NCBI RefSeq assembly: GCF_029892105.1 | Contig: NZ_JARZAJ010000010.1 | Coordinates: 62,001 to 126,000, forward strand | DNA length: 64,000 nt | Source of the DNA: Kitasatospora sp. GP82 | GTDB taxonomy: Bacteria; Actinomycetota; Actinomycetes; Streptomycetales; Streptomycetaceae | Direction: 5' to 3' | Part shown: one piece after another, positions 44,124-52,734 of the stretch | How positions within the stretch are numbered: the stretch's first letter is position 1 | Layout: every line of letters begins with the position of its first letter | The notes under the pieces: model-generated | The model's input: the letters and a program-made list of their open reading frames with translations, nothing else | Database searches by the model: none | Told to the model about the DNA's origin: nothing | Position numbers and translations under genes: made by a program

Positions 44124-44200
44124 TCCGGTTACCCGTCACCCTCTGGACGGCGGCTGGGGCGCACGAGGTGCTCGTACGCCCCGCCCCGGCCCCGAGGCCG

Positions 44201-45547
44201 TCAGCGCGGCGTGAGCCTGATCCGGACCGGGCCCTTCACCTCCAGGGTGATGCCCTGACCGAGGGACACCTCGGTGTCCACCGTCTCGATCTCGAAGGAG
44301 CGCAGGATCGCGGCGAGTCCGAGCACCGACTCCAGCATCGAGAAGTGCTGACCGATGCAGGCCCTGGGGCCGCCGCCGAAGGGGAACCAGGCGTAGCGGT
44401 GCCGCTCGGCCTCCCGCTCGGGGGTGAAACGGTCCGGGTCGAAGCGATCCGGGTCCTCCCAGTGCAGTGGGTGACGGTGCGTCACATAGGGAGCGACCAG
44501 CACGTCCGATCCGGCGGGGATCACCATCCCTTCCACCGTGCACTCGGCCACCGAGCGCCGCCCGACGGCGGGAGCGGCCGGATAGAGCCGCATCGCCTCC
44601 TTGAGCACCTGGTTGAGGTAAGGCAGGGCGGCCAGGTCACTCGCCTGCGGGCGGCGGCCGTCGGTGAGAACCGAGTCCACCTCCGCGCGGGCGAGCTTCT
44701 GCTCGTCGGGGTGCATCCCGAGCAGGTACAGCGCGAACGTGAGCGAGGTGGCGGTGGTCTCGTGCCCGGCCAGCAGGAAGATCAGGACCTGCTCGCGCAG
44801 TTCGGTCGGATCCAGCTGCTCGCCGTCCTCGTCCCGAGCCGCCGCGAGCAGCCCGAGCAGGTCGTCCGACTCCTGCCCGCCCCGCCGGGCGATGATCGCG
44901 TCGCAGACCTCGTAGAGCGTCCGCTCGGCCGCCATCGCCTGCCGGTTGCCCGGGGTCGGCCACTCGCGCGGGATGCGCAGCGGCGAGAAGCCGCGCGTCA
45001 CGATGTAGTTGCCCAGCACGGGGAAGCTGCTGCGCACGGCCTTGATGGCGTCCTCGACGTCCGCCCCGAAGAGGATCCGGGCGACCGTGCGCAGGGCGAA
45101 GCGGGACATCTCCTCGGTCGCGTCCACCACACCGTCGGGCAACGCCGCCCAGCGCTCGGCCAGCGCCTCGGACTCGATGCCGATCGCGTCCGCGTAGCCG
45201 TCCACCCGGCGGCGGGTGAACAACGGCTGGACCAGCCGCCGCTGCCGCTGGTAGTCGCCGTCCTGGGCGGTGAGCAGGCCGTTGCCGAAGCTCTGCCTGA
45301 TCTCCTCGTAGATGGTGTTCTCCTTGCGGAAGTTCGCCGCCTGGGTGGCCAGCACCTGCTGGACCCCCTCCGGCGAGAACACCATGTAGAACTCGGCCCG
45401 CACTCCGGGCGGCCCGGCACTGATCCGCACCACGTCACCGTGATCCCGGCGGGCGTTCAGATAGACCTGAAGCGTGTCGCGCTTGAGGTCGAGCATGGAA
45501 CCGATCAGCGGCAGTCCGCTCGGTCCGGGTATTCGAGTAGCAGGCAA
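44201..45547 (-). CDS. Cytochrome P450
   Basis: A 448-residue complete bacterial P450. I-helix LLAGHETTATSLTFAL, K-helix ExxR in LKEAMRLYP, PERF-like DPDRFTPERE and the heme loop FGGGPRACIGQHFS with the Cys ligand. The overall pattern (FGGGPRACIG, long C-terminal with RIRLTP) resembles the CYP102/CYP110-like fatty-acid hydroxylase group; substrate not certain. A TTG start at 45545-45547 has GGAG six bases upstream. No ferredoxin gene is adjacent. It is divergent from the modA promoter. Confidence 0.92.
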   Translation of the reverse strand: MPATRIPGPSGLPLIGSMLDLKRDTLQVYLNARRDHGDVVRISAGPPGVRAEFYMVFSPEGVQQVLATQAANFRKENTIYEEIRQSFGNGLLTAQDGDYQRQRRLVQPLFTRRRVDGYADAIGIESEALAERWAALPDGVVDATEEMSRFALRTVARILFGADVEDAIKAVRSSFPVLGNYIVTRGFSPLRIPREWPTPGNRQAMAAERTLYEVCDAIIARRGGQESDDLLGLLAAARDEDGEQLDPTELREQVLIFLLAGHETTATSLTFALYLLGMHPDEQKLARAEVDSVLTDGRRPQASDLAALPYLNQVLKEAMRLYPAAPAVGRRSVAECTVEGMVIPAGSDVLVAPYVTHRHPLHWEDPDRFDPDRFTPEREAERHRYAWFPFGGGPRACIGQHFSMLESVLGLAAILRSFEIETVDTEVSLGQGITLEVKGPVRIRLTPR

Positions 45548-45589
45548 TGCGAGCTCCGGATGGGACGAGTGTAGTGTCCGCCCAAGCTA

Positions 45590-45606
45590 GCTGACGTGAC
45601 ATCAGC
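45590..45606. promoter_or_regulatory. 17-bp imperfect palindrome upstream of the P450
   Basis: GCTGACGTGACATCAGC has arms GCTGA.GT / AC.TCAGC and lies about 45 bases before the P450 start. It resembles TetR- or GntR-type operators. The regulator is unknown. The remaining bases to 45891 contain the modA promoter but no gene. Confidence 0.45.
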
Positions 45607-45891
45607 ACATAAGGGGCTCGCGGGGGCGCGAATTCGATCACGGCACGCCCCCTCGGCGCTCGGTCGATCACGGCGGCGCTCCACGCAGCACTCACTCGTA
45701 CTCGGCTCCGACCTTGAACGTCAGCCCCCCGGCAGGGATGGTTTGAGTCTTCGCACATGCGGGGATCACCTGCCGTCGGACCTGGCCTGTGCAATGAAAC
45801 AGAGGCTTTTGAGGCCGTAGCTGCGGCACTATGATCGCCTCACCGTATGAGCTCCCGCGTCGGCCATGGCGCGGCAGAGGGGAAACATCGA

Positions 45892-46719
45892 ATGACCAGC
45901 ACCATGCGCCGCGCCGCAGTCGCCTCCGTCGCCGCCCTCGCCCTCGCCGGCGGGCTCAGCGCCTGCGGCAGCAGCGGCTCCAAGAGCGCATCCGGCAGCG
46001 AGAGCGGCCCGGCCTCCTCCTCCGCCACCGCCGGCCCCAAGCTCTCCGGGACCGTCACGGTCTTCGCCGCTGCCTCCCTCCAGGGCGCCTTCACCGACCT
46101 CGGCAAGAAGTTCGAGGCCGCCTACCCGGGCGTCAAGGTCAAGTTCAACTTCGGCGGCAGCTCCGCACTCGCCCAGTCCATCGTCTCCGGCGCCCCGGCC
46201 GACGTCTTCGCCGCCGCCAGCCCGGCGACCATGAAGACCGTCACCGATGCCAAGGACGCCGCCTCGGACCCCAAGGTCTTCGTCCGCAACACGCTGGAGA
46301 TCGCGGTCCCCAAGGGCAACCCGAAGCACATCTCCTCGCTCAAGGACCTGGCCGGCTCCGGTGTGAAGGTCGCCCTGTGCGCCAAGGAGGTGCCGTGCGG
46401 GGCCGCCGCCCTCACCGCCCTCAAGGCGGGCGCCGTGAACCTCACCCCGGTCACCCTGGAGCCGGACGTCAAGGGCGCGCTCACCAAGGTCGAGCTCGGC
46501 GAGGTCGACGCCTCGCTCGTGTACAGGACCGACGTCCAGGCCGATGCTGCGAAGATCGACGGCGTGGACTTCCCCGAGGCCGCCAAGGCCGTGAACGACT
46601 ACCCGATCGCCACGCTCGCCAAGGCCCCGAACACCAACGGTGCCGCGGCCTTCGTGGCCTACATCCAGTCCGCCGAGGCCAAGCAGGTGCTCACCGCAGC
46701 GGGCTTCCAGGCCCCGTGA
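45892..46719 (+). CDS. modA: Molybdate ABC transporter, substrate-binding lipoprotein ModA
   Basis: A 275-residue lipoprotein. The signal peptide ends in LSACGS, giving a lipidated Cys, and a Ser/Gly-rich linker follows. The mature part begins TVTVFAAASLQGAF and continues NFGGSSALAQSIVSGAPADVFAAAS, the ModA signature that binds the oxyanion. ATG 45892 with AGAGGGGA upstream. The stop overlaps the modB start by GTGA. It imports molybdate or tungstate with ModB and ModC. Confidence 0.96.
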   Translation: MTSTMRRAAVASVAALALAGGLSACGSSGSKSASGSESGPASSSATAGPKLSGTVTVFAAASLQGAFTDLGKKFEAAYPGVKVKFNFGGSSALAQSIVSGAPADVFAAASPATMKTVTDAKDAASDPKVFVRNTLEIAVPKGNPKHISSLKDLAGSGVKVALCAKEVPCGAAALTALKAGAVNLTPVTLEPDVKGALTKVELGEVDASLVYRTDVQADAAKIDGVDFPEAAKAVNDYPIATLAKAPNTNGAAAFVAYIQSAEAKQVLTAAGFQAP

Positions 46720-47567
46720 GCTCCGCCCCTCCCACTGCCGCCGCGCCCGATACGGCCGTCTCCTCACGGACTCGGGCGCGGCGGCGCTCGCCGCACATCC
46801 CGTACGCCCTGCTGCTGCCCGCCCTGCTGGGACTCGCATTCCTCGTCCTGCCGCTGGCGGGTCTGCTCGTCCGGGCACCGTGGAGCACCCTGCCGAGCCA
46901 GCTCTCCAGCAGCGAGGTCTGGGAGGCACTGCGCCTGTCGCTGATCTGCGCCACGGCCGCAACCGGCCTGTCGCTGCTGCTCGGTGTGCCGCTGGCCTGG
47001 CTGCTGGCCAGGACCGACTTCCCCGGCCGCCGGTTCGTCCGCTCGCTGGTCACCCTGCCGCTGGTGCTACCGCCGGTGGTCGGCGGTGTCGCACTGCTGC
47101 TGGTCCTCGGACGCAACGGCCTCGTCGGACGCTGGCTCGACACCGCCTTCGGGATCACCCTGCCGTTCCACACCTCGGGCGTGGTGCTGGCGGAGGCGTT
47201 CGTCGCGATGCCCTTCCTGGTGATCAGCGTCGAGGGCGCGCTACGCGCCGCCGACCCCCGCTACGAGGAGGCCGCCGCCACCCTGGGCGCCTCCCGGCTG
47301 ACGGCCTTCCGGCGGGTCACGCTGCCACTGATCGCACCCGGGATCGGGGCGGGTGCCGTACTGGCCTGGGCAAGGGCCCTCGGCGAGTTCGGGGCCACCA
47401 TCACCTTCGCCGGGAACTTCCCCGGCCAGACCCAGACCATGCCGCTCGCGGTCTACCTGGCCATGGAGTCCGACCCCGAGGCCGCCATCGCGCTCAGCCT
47501 GGTCCTGCTCGCGGTCTCGATCGCCGTCCTCGCAGGTCTGCGCGACCGCTGGATCTCCTCCCCGTAG
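46716..47567 (+). CDS. modB: Molybdate ABC transporter permease ModB
   Basis: A 283-residue permease with about six hydrophobic helices after a 40-residue polar N-terminus. The EAA loop is EEAAATLGASRLTAFRRVTLPLIAPGI and the ending LGEFGATITFAGNFPGQTQT...AVYLAMESDPEAAIALS is typical of ModB. It starts with the GTG at 46716, overlapping the modA stop. Followed by a hairpin before modC. Confidence 0.95.
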   Translation: MSSAPPTAAAPDTAVSSRTRARRRSPHIPYALLLPALLGLAFLVLPLAGLLVRAPWSTLPSQLSSSEVWEALRLSLICATAATGLSLLLGVPLAWLLARTDFPGRRFVRSLVTLPLVLPPVVGGVALLLVLGRNGLVGRWLDTAFGITLPFHTSGVVLAEAFVAMPFLVISVEGALRAADPRYEEAAATLGASRLTAFRRVTLPLIAPGIGAGAVLAWARALGEFGATITFAGNFPGQTQTMPLAVYLAMESDPEAAIALSLVLLAVSIAVLAGLRDRWISSP

Positions 47568-47630
47568 CCGGCCCCCGGTCCCCACACCCTCCGGGGCGTT
47601 GCGCGGCCGGCCCGTACCAACAGACCAGCC

Positions 47631-47673
47631 GGTGTCGGCAGGAGAGGCGGAGGGGGACTCTCCTACCGACACC
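47631..47673 (+). promoter_or_regulatory. Long hairpin between modB and modC
   Basis: GGTGTCGGCAGGAGAG pairs with CTCTCCTACCGACACC over 16 bp with a single mismatch and an 11-base loop rich in G. It lies 22 bases upstream of the modC start. It may be a partial terminator that sets the ratio of permease to ATPase, a stabilising stem, or a metal-responsive element. It does not look like a Moco riboswitch. Confidence 0.6.
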
Positions 47674-47695
47674 GGCACACCCCGGAGAGCAGCCC

Positions 47696-48787
47696 ATGAC
47701 ACCGCCTACACCGCCGGCACCGCCGGCATCGCCCCACGCCCTGGACGCCCACCTGCGGATCGACCGCGCCGCCTTCCGCCTGGACCTGCCCCTGACCGCC
47801 GCACCCGGCGAGGTCCTCGCCCTGCTCGGCCCCAACGGCGCCGGCAAGTCCACCGCGCTGCGCGCCCTCGCCGGACTGCTCCCCCTCACCGCGGGCCATC
47901 TAAGGCTCGACAGCACCACCCTGGAGGATCCGGCCACCGGCCTGCACACCCCTGCCGAGTCCCGTCCGGTCGGCGTGGTCTTCCAGGACTACCTGCTCTT
48001 CCCCCACCTCAGCGCGCTCGACAACGTCGCCTTCGGCCTGCGTTGCCGGGGCGCCGACAAGAAGACCTCTCGCACCGAGGCCAGGCCCTGGCTGGAGCGG
48101 ATGGGGCTGGCCGAGTACGCCGAGAGCAAGCCCCGCGCGCTCTCCGGCGGCCAGGCCCAGCGCGTCGCGCTCGCCCGCGCCCTCGCCGTCCGACCCCGCC
48201 TGCTGCTGCTGGACGAGCCGCTGGCCGCGCTGGACGCCCGTACCCGGCTCGAGGTGCGGGCGCAGCTGCGCCGCCACCTCGCGGAGTTCGAGGCGGTCGC
48301 GGTGCTGGTCACCCACGATCCGCTGGACGCCATGGTGCTGGCCGACCGTCTGGTGGTGATCGAGGACGGACAGGTGGTGCAGTCCGGCACGCCCTCCGAG
48401 ATCTCCCGCCACCCGCGGACCGACTACATCGCCCGCCTGGTCGGCCTCAACCTCTACCAGGGCACCGCCGAGGGCCGCACCGTCACCCTCCCCGACGGTG
48501 AACAACTTTTCACCACCGAGGAGTTGACCGGTGCCGCGTTCGTCGCCTTCCCGCCCTCGGCCGTGGTTCTGCACCGTACCCGCCCGGAGTCCAGCGCCCG
48601 CAACGTCTGGCAGCTGGAGGTCGGGGGGCTCGACCTGCACGGCGACCAGGTCCGGGCGGACCTGACCGGTCCGCTCCCGCTCGCCGCCGACCTGACCCCG
48701 GCCGCCGTGGCCGAACTCGACCTGGCCCCCGGGACGAAGGTCTGGGCCTCCGTGAAGGCCGCCCAGACACACGCCTATCCGGCCTGA
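47696..48787 (+). CDS. modC: Molybdate ABC transporter ATP-binding protein ModC
   Basis: A 363-residue ATPase. Walker A LLGPNGAGKSTALRALAG, Q-loop in VFQDYLLFPHL, signature LSGGQAQRVALARAL, Walker B LLLLDEPLAALD and a C-terminal MOP/TOBE-like domain (residues ~280-363). It drives ModB. GGAG precedes the ATG at 47696. The 128-base gap to modB is unusual for an operon otherwise coupled. Confidence 0.95.
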   Translation: MTPPTPPAPPASPHALDAHLRIDRAAFRLDLPLTAAPGEVLALLGPNGAGKSTALRALAGLLPLTAGHLRLDSTTLEDPATGLHTPAESRPVGVVFQDYLLFPHLSALDNVAFGLRCRGADKKTSRTEARPWLERMGLAEYAESKPRALSGGQAQRVALARALAVRPRLLLLDEPLAALDARTRLEVRAQLRRHLAEFEAVAVLVTHDPLDAMVLADRLVVIEDGQVVQSGTPSEISRHPRTDYIARLVGLNLYQGTAEGRTVTLPDGEQLFTTEELTGAAFVAFPPSAVVLHRTRPESSARNVWQLEVGGLDLHGDQVRADLTGPLPLAADLTPAAVAELDLAPGTKVWASVKAAQTHAYPA

Positions 48788-48855
48788 TCCTCCGCCGGCC
48801 AACCAGCCCGGCCGGTTGGCCCTGTCCGTCGGTTCGCCCGGTTCACTCGGTCCGG

Positions 48856-49520
48856 TCAGTTCGGCGAGACGAACCCGGACTCGTACGCGGCGATCACGGC
48901 CTGGGTACGGTCGCGGGCACCCAGCTTGCCGAGCACGCTGCTGACATGCGTCTTGACGGTCTGCAGCCCGAGGAAGAGCTGTTCGGCGATCTCACCGCTG
49001 GAGAGCCCACGGGACATCAGGCGCAGTACCTCGGCCTCGCGTTCGGTAAGCGCCGCACGGGCCATGCCGTCGCGGGCGGACCGGCTGCCGCGCCCGGCGG
49101 CCAGCCCGCGGATCGCAGCCGGGAAGAGCAGCGACTCCCCTGCCGCGACCAGCCGTACGGCCTGCACGATCTCGGCCGGGCGGGCGCGCTTGAGCAGGAA
49201 ACCGTCGGCACCGGCGCGCAGCGCCTCGTAGACGTAGCCGTCGTTCTCGAAGGTGGTGATGACCAGGATCTTCGGCGGCTCGGTGGCCGACCGCCCGGCA
49301 GGCTGCCCGGCGAAGTGCCCGGTGGATCTCCCGGCCGGGTCGAGGATGGCCCGGGTGGCGGTGAGACGTCCATGTCGGGCATCCGGACGTCCATCAGCAC
49401 CACGTCGGGCCGCAGTGAGTGCACCAGCCCCAGCGCCTGCGTTCCGTCGCCCGCCTCACCGACCACCGTCAGCCCGTCCTGGGCCTCCAGGACCGCGCGC
49501 AGCCCGGCCCGGACAAGCTC
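48856..49520 (-). pseudogene. NarL/LuxR-type response regulator, 5'-truncated and frameshifted
   Basis: The receiver domain begins at ELVRAGLRAVLEAQDGLTVVGEAGDG, with the first ~12 residues including the acidic pocket missing. RPDVVLMDVRMPDMD, with the phosphoacceptor Asp, is intact. At about 49366 a single G appears lost (MDG becomes MDV), shifting the frame. In the next frame the rest is normal: LTATRAIL, ILVITTFENDGYVYEALRAGADGFLLKRA and a LuxR helix-turn-helix LTEREAEVLRLMSRGLSSGEIAEQLFLGLQTVKTHV to the stop at 48856. The missing 5' end abuts an ABC-ATPase remnant on the other strand. Confidence 0.85.
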
Positions 49521-49729
49521 GCCGCCCTGCTGCGCGGCTCCGGTCTTGCCGCCGAGCCCGCCGCCGACGGCGCCTGGGAGGTCACCGGCGTCGAGCCCGC
49601 CAGGATCGGCGCCCTCGCCGCCGCAGGCGGGTGGCGCTCTACGAACTGGCGGTCCAGCAGGACGCCTTGGAGGAGGCGTTCATGCGCATGACGTCGGCCT
49701 CCGTCGAGTACCGGGCGGTGACGGCATGA
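49512..49729 (+). pseudogene. ABC-transporter ATPase C-terminal remnant, frameshifted
   Basis: DKLAALLRGSGLAAEPAADGAWEVTGVEPARIGALAAAGG continues, after one lost G near 49630, as VALYELAVQQDALEEAFMRMTSASVEYRAVTA. This is the C-terminal ~75 residues of a drug-type (CcmA/DrrA-like) ABC ATPase; all nucleotide-binding motifs are gone. Its stop overlaps the start of the permease remnant by ATGA, showing that both were once a coupled operon. Confidence 0.8.
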
Positions 49730-50084
49730 GCACCGTCACCCCGGCCGGCCCGGCGCCGCGCCCCCCGGGCCGGCCGCACTGCGCGCCGAGTTGGGCAAAC
49801 TCACCACGCTGCGCTCCCAGTGGGTCACCCCGCTGAGCTCGCTGCTCCTCACCGTCGGTGCGACGTACGCCGCCAATGCCGCCCTCGGGAGGGTGGACGA
49901 CAACCTCACCCGCGATCAGAGCGTGGGAGTCTTCTACGGCCTCAACTTCAGCCAGGTGGCGCTGCGCAACCTGGACGATCCGCAGATCCACTACGGCCAC
50001 TGGACGGGCCTCGCCCTGATGGCCGCCTGGTCCGCCGCCGCGGCCTGCGGCGGCTGGCGCGCACTGCGGCGGCACGACGCCTGA
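49726..50084 (+). pseudogene. ABC-2 type permease remnant, frameshifted and internally deleted
   Basis: It starts MSTVTPAGPAPRPPG, is frameshifted near the C-run at about 49770, and continues in another frame as ALRAELGKLTTLRSQWVTPLSSLLLTVGATYAANAALGRVDDN...QSVGVFYGLNFSQVALR. It then jumps to NLDDPQIHYGHWTGLALMAAWSAAAACGGWRALRRHDA, the end of such permeases. The central ~130 residues with several membrane helices are missing. Together with the ATPase and regulator remnants it marks a lost export system. Confidence 0.8.
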
Positions 50085-50184
50085 GCGGCCCGGCGGGCGG
50101 GCCGGGGGGGCTCGTCCGCCGGGCCGCCCGGACGGGATCACCCGGAGCAGGGGTCGCACGGGGCGGGATCGCATCGGGCAGGGG

Positions 50185-50766
50185 TCAGCTGGTGGCGCCC
50201 CAGCCGTGGGCCACGTCGACCACCACGCGGTTGTCGAGCTGGAAGACGCGGAAGGGCAGCCGGGCCCGCACGCCGAGCCCGATCTGGGTGTATCCCTCGA
50301 AGCTTCCGGCGAACCGCGTGTCCGTGAACGTGCGGTAGCCGCCGAGGTCCACCCCGTGCAGCGGCTCCCCGGCTCGGCCCGGGTAGCTCGGCTTCCCGGC
50401 CGTGTGGTCGTAGGAGGCTGCCGTGACGACGATCTCGATGATCGCCCCTCCGTTGACGGGTATCGGGTTGCCGGATGCCTGCTGGAGGAGGGTGTCCACG
50501 TACTGGACCTGGTAGCCGAGCGGGTGGGCGGCCGACGCGCCGGGCACATCGAGGACGATCCGGTCGTAGCACGGGGTGGCACCGGTCCGGACATCGACCA
50601 ACTGGTTGGAGCCGGGGGTCCGGTCGTACTTGGGCAGGCTACCCCAGTCGGTCGAGCACTCCGCCACGGCCGCGGAGCGGGTGGCCGCGGAGGCTGCAGC
50701 CGGTACCGCGGCCGTGGCCGCGGCGGCAAGGACGAGTGCCATCGGCACGGTGATCCAACGTCGCAT
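50185..50766 (-). CDS. Secreted AMIN-like domain protein
   Basis: A 193-residue exported protein. The signal peptide MRRWITVPMALVLAAAATAAVPAAASA should be cut after ASA. The mature part (YDRIVLDVPGAS... YVDTLLQQASGNPIPVNGGAIIEI... DLGGYRTFTDTRFAGSFEGYTQIGLGVRARLPFRVFQLDNRVVVDVAHGW) fits the AMIN-like beta-sandwich family found in actinobacteria. Role unknown; possibly cell-wall associated. ATG 50764-50766 with AGGAAG upstream is chosen over a longer frame. Confidence 0.85.
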   Translation of the reverse strand: MRRWITVPMALVLAAAATAAVPAAASAATRSAAVAECSTDWGSLPKYDRTPGSNQLVDVRTGATPCYDRIVLDVPGASAAHPLGYQVQYVDTLLQQASGNPIPVNGGAIIEIVVTAASYDHTAGKPSYPGRAGEPLHGVDLGGYRTFTDTRFAGSFEGYTQIGLGVRARLPFRVFQLDNRVVVDVAHGWGATS

Positions 50767-50897
50767 GATCCGCTTCCTGACGAGAATGTGAGTGACTGTC
50801 ACCAACGGAGACGGGTAAGGGTAAACGCCGGTTGCAGCACAGGAATCGAGAATATGACGCGCCATCAGAAATGGCCGAGTACGACCGGTTTTCTTCG

Positions 50898-51614
50898 TCA
50901 ACTCAGCCGCAGAGCTGGATGATCGGCGACAACAGTGCAGCTGCCGGGGGCGATTTCGGTGAAGCCCGCGTCGCGGACCACCGGGAGGTCACCGTCCGTC
51001 AGCTCGACCCAGGCACCGGGGGTCGCCGTGCGGACGGCGAGCGGGAATCCGGCCTCGGCCCACTCCTTGCGCCGGGTGTCGTCCAGGCGCCACCATGCCA
51101 GCTGGGCGGCGTGCCCGGTCTGCGCCATGGTCTTGCCCGCGCTCATCTCCAGCTCTGGATTGAGCCAGAGGACAGGGGTCCCGGGGGCCGGCTGCACCGG
51201 CGGTTCGGGGCCGTCCAGGTCGGTCCCGGAGACCTGGAGCTTGGCCAGCTCCTTCGGCCAGCCGTCCAGCGGCACCGGTGGGAAGACCCGGACTTCGGCG
51301 CTCTCCCCGGTCACCGTGATGCCCGGCAGCTCGCCCGCCTTCCGCCACTCGCCGCCCCTGGCCCGCCGGACCACCTTGCGGATCCGGGCGTCCTCCCAGG
51401 CGGCGACCAGCTCCGCCCACTCGCCGTCGGCGGCCGTGACCCTGGGGTCTGCGAGCAGCGTCAGGACGGCACGCGCCGAGGTCTCCAGCGCATCGGTACG
51501 GGCCGGAGGCGTCGCCCGCTCCAGCCGGACCACGAGCGGGAGCACATACTGCGGGAGGTCGTCGCGAGGATCGACTGCGGCCTGGGGGGCGGGGGTTTCA
51601 CTTGCTGAGGTCAC
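50898..51614 (-). CDS. PTH2-domain peptidyl-tRNA hydrolase-like protein
   Basis: A 238-residue protein. The C-terminal ~110 residues match the PTH2 family (LWLNPELEMSAGKTMAQTGHAAQLAWW, with the conserved Lys and Gln-Gly-His-Ala block). The N-terminal ~120 residues are a separate helical domain seen in streptomycete homologues. It may hydrolyse peptidyl-tRNA or bind RNA, but activity is not established for this subgroup. It starts with GTG at 51614; ribosome site weak. Confidence 0.8.
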   Translation of the reverse strand: MTSASETPAPQAAVDPRDDLPQYVLPLVVRLERATPPARTDALETSARAVLTLLADPRVTAADGEWAELVAAWEDARIRKVVRRARGGEWRKAGELPGITVTGESAEVRVFPPVPLDGWPKELAKLQVSGTDLDGPEPPVQPAPGTPVLWLNPELEMSAGKTMAQTGHAAQLAWWRLDDTRRKEWAEAGFPLAVRTATPGAWVELTDGDLPVVRDAGFTEIAPGSCTVVADHPALRLS

Positions 51615-51689
51615 CCCACCAGGATGCCAGGCCGCCCGCGCCGCCCTCCGACGCCCTCCACGCCCGCCCGCCCTTCGAGCTCCGTGGTG

Positions 51690-52622
51690 TCAGCGCCGGT
51701 AGCCGCGTGCGGAGTCGCGCTCCTCGGCGTCCTCGTAGGTGAGGAACCATCCCTCCGGGTGGGTGGCGGCGAGGAGTTGGTCGGTGCGGTCTGCGGCGTC
51801 CATCTCGGGGTCGCCGTCGTCGGGGCCGTAGACGCCGAAGAGTTCGTCCACGCAGCCGTCCCAGTCGTAGTCGTACAGGTCGACGGGCAGCTCGCCCATC
51901 ATGTCCGCGACGGCCTGCGGCTGGGCGCCGAGCAGCTCCCGGGCGTCGACCAGGGCCAGCCGCAGGGCCAGCTCCTCGGCGAGGCACCGGGGCAGCGGCC
52001 ACTCGCCGAGGGCCAGATCCTCGGCGAGGTCGTCGAAGGTCCTGGCCATGGCGCGGCGCCAGCTGCGGTGCATGCCCCAGGTCCGGTGCGGGAGACGGCC
52101 GAAGACGGCCCAGTCCTGTTCCTCGTCGTCGGTGACCGGCTCGCCCTCGTGCTCCTCCAGGTCGTCGTACGCGGCGTCGGCCAGGGTGATCAGCTGGGTG
52201 TGCAGCAGACAGGCGGTGCGCGGGGTGAGCGTCCAGTCGCCGACACCGCCACCGCCGTCCTCGGCGTCCAGGTCGAGCGGGAAGAGCTCGGCGAAATCGG
52301 GCGCGAAGTCCTCGGTGAGGCTGATCTCCAGGGTGCCGCCGAGCGCCTCGACGCCGGGAATGGCCGAGACCAGGCGGTCCGGATGGAGCAAGGCGCCGAG
52401 TGCGGCGTTGGGGTCTTCGGAGACCTCGCGCAGCAGCGCCTCGCGCTGGCCCTCGGGGTCGACGCCCTCGAAGACCAGGTCCTCGACAATCGCCCGCGCG
52501 GCCGCGCGCAGGGCAGGCCAGTCGGTGATTCGGATACCGAGGACCACGGTGGCCTCGATCTCCTGCGCCTCGGAGTCCTCCGCCGCACCCGGCCCCTGTG
52601 GATGATCGCTTCGCTCGCCCAT
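51690..52622 (-). CDS. Conserved hypothetical streptomycete protein
   Basis: A 310-residue acidic protein (many Asp and Glu) without a domain that I recognise. Blocks that look conserved: LRAAARAIVEDLVFEGVDPEGQREALLREVSEDPNAALGALL and the C-terminal YDYDWDGCVDELFGVYGPDDGD with ATHPEGWFLTYEDAEERDSARGYRR. No signal peptide or membrane segment. ATG 52620-52622 is chosen; the frame extends further but overlaps the opposite-strand YbjQ gene. Convergent with nothing; 75 bases from the PTH2-like gene. Confidence 0.75.
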   Translation of the reverse strand: MGERSDHPQGPGAAEDSEAQEIEATVVLGIRITDWPALRAAARAIVEDLVFEGVDPEGQREALLREVSEDPNAALGALLHPDRLVSAIPGVEALGGTLEISLTEDFAPDFAELFPLDLDAEDGGGGVGDWTLTPRTACLLHTQLITLADAAYDDLEEHEGEPVTDDEEQDWAVFGRLPHRTWGMHRSWRRAMARTFDDLAEDLALGEWPLPRCLAEELALRLALVDARELLGAQPQAVADMMGELPVDLYDYDWDGCVDELFGVYGPDDGDPEMDAADRTDQLLAATHPEGWFLTYEDAEERDSARGYRR

Positions 52623-52734
52623 GGGGCTACCGTACGGCCTTTTCGGGTGGCGGTTCACCGGTGCCGTGAGAGGATCTTCTGCCCATTCGGCCAAGCCTGC
52701 GGCGTGTCGGCCCCCGGCCGTACAGGATGGCGCT

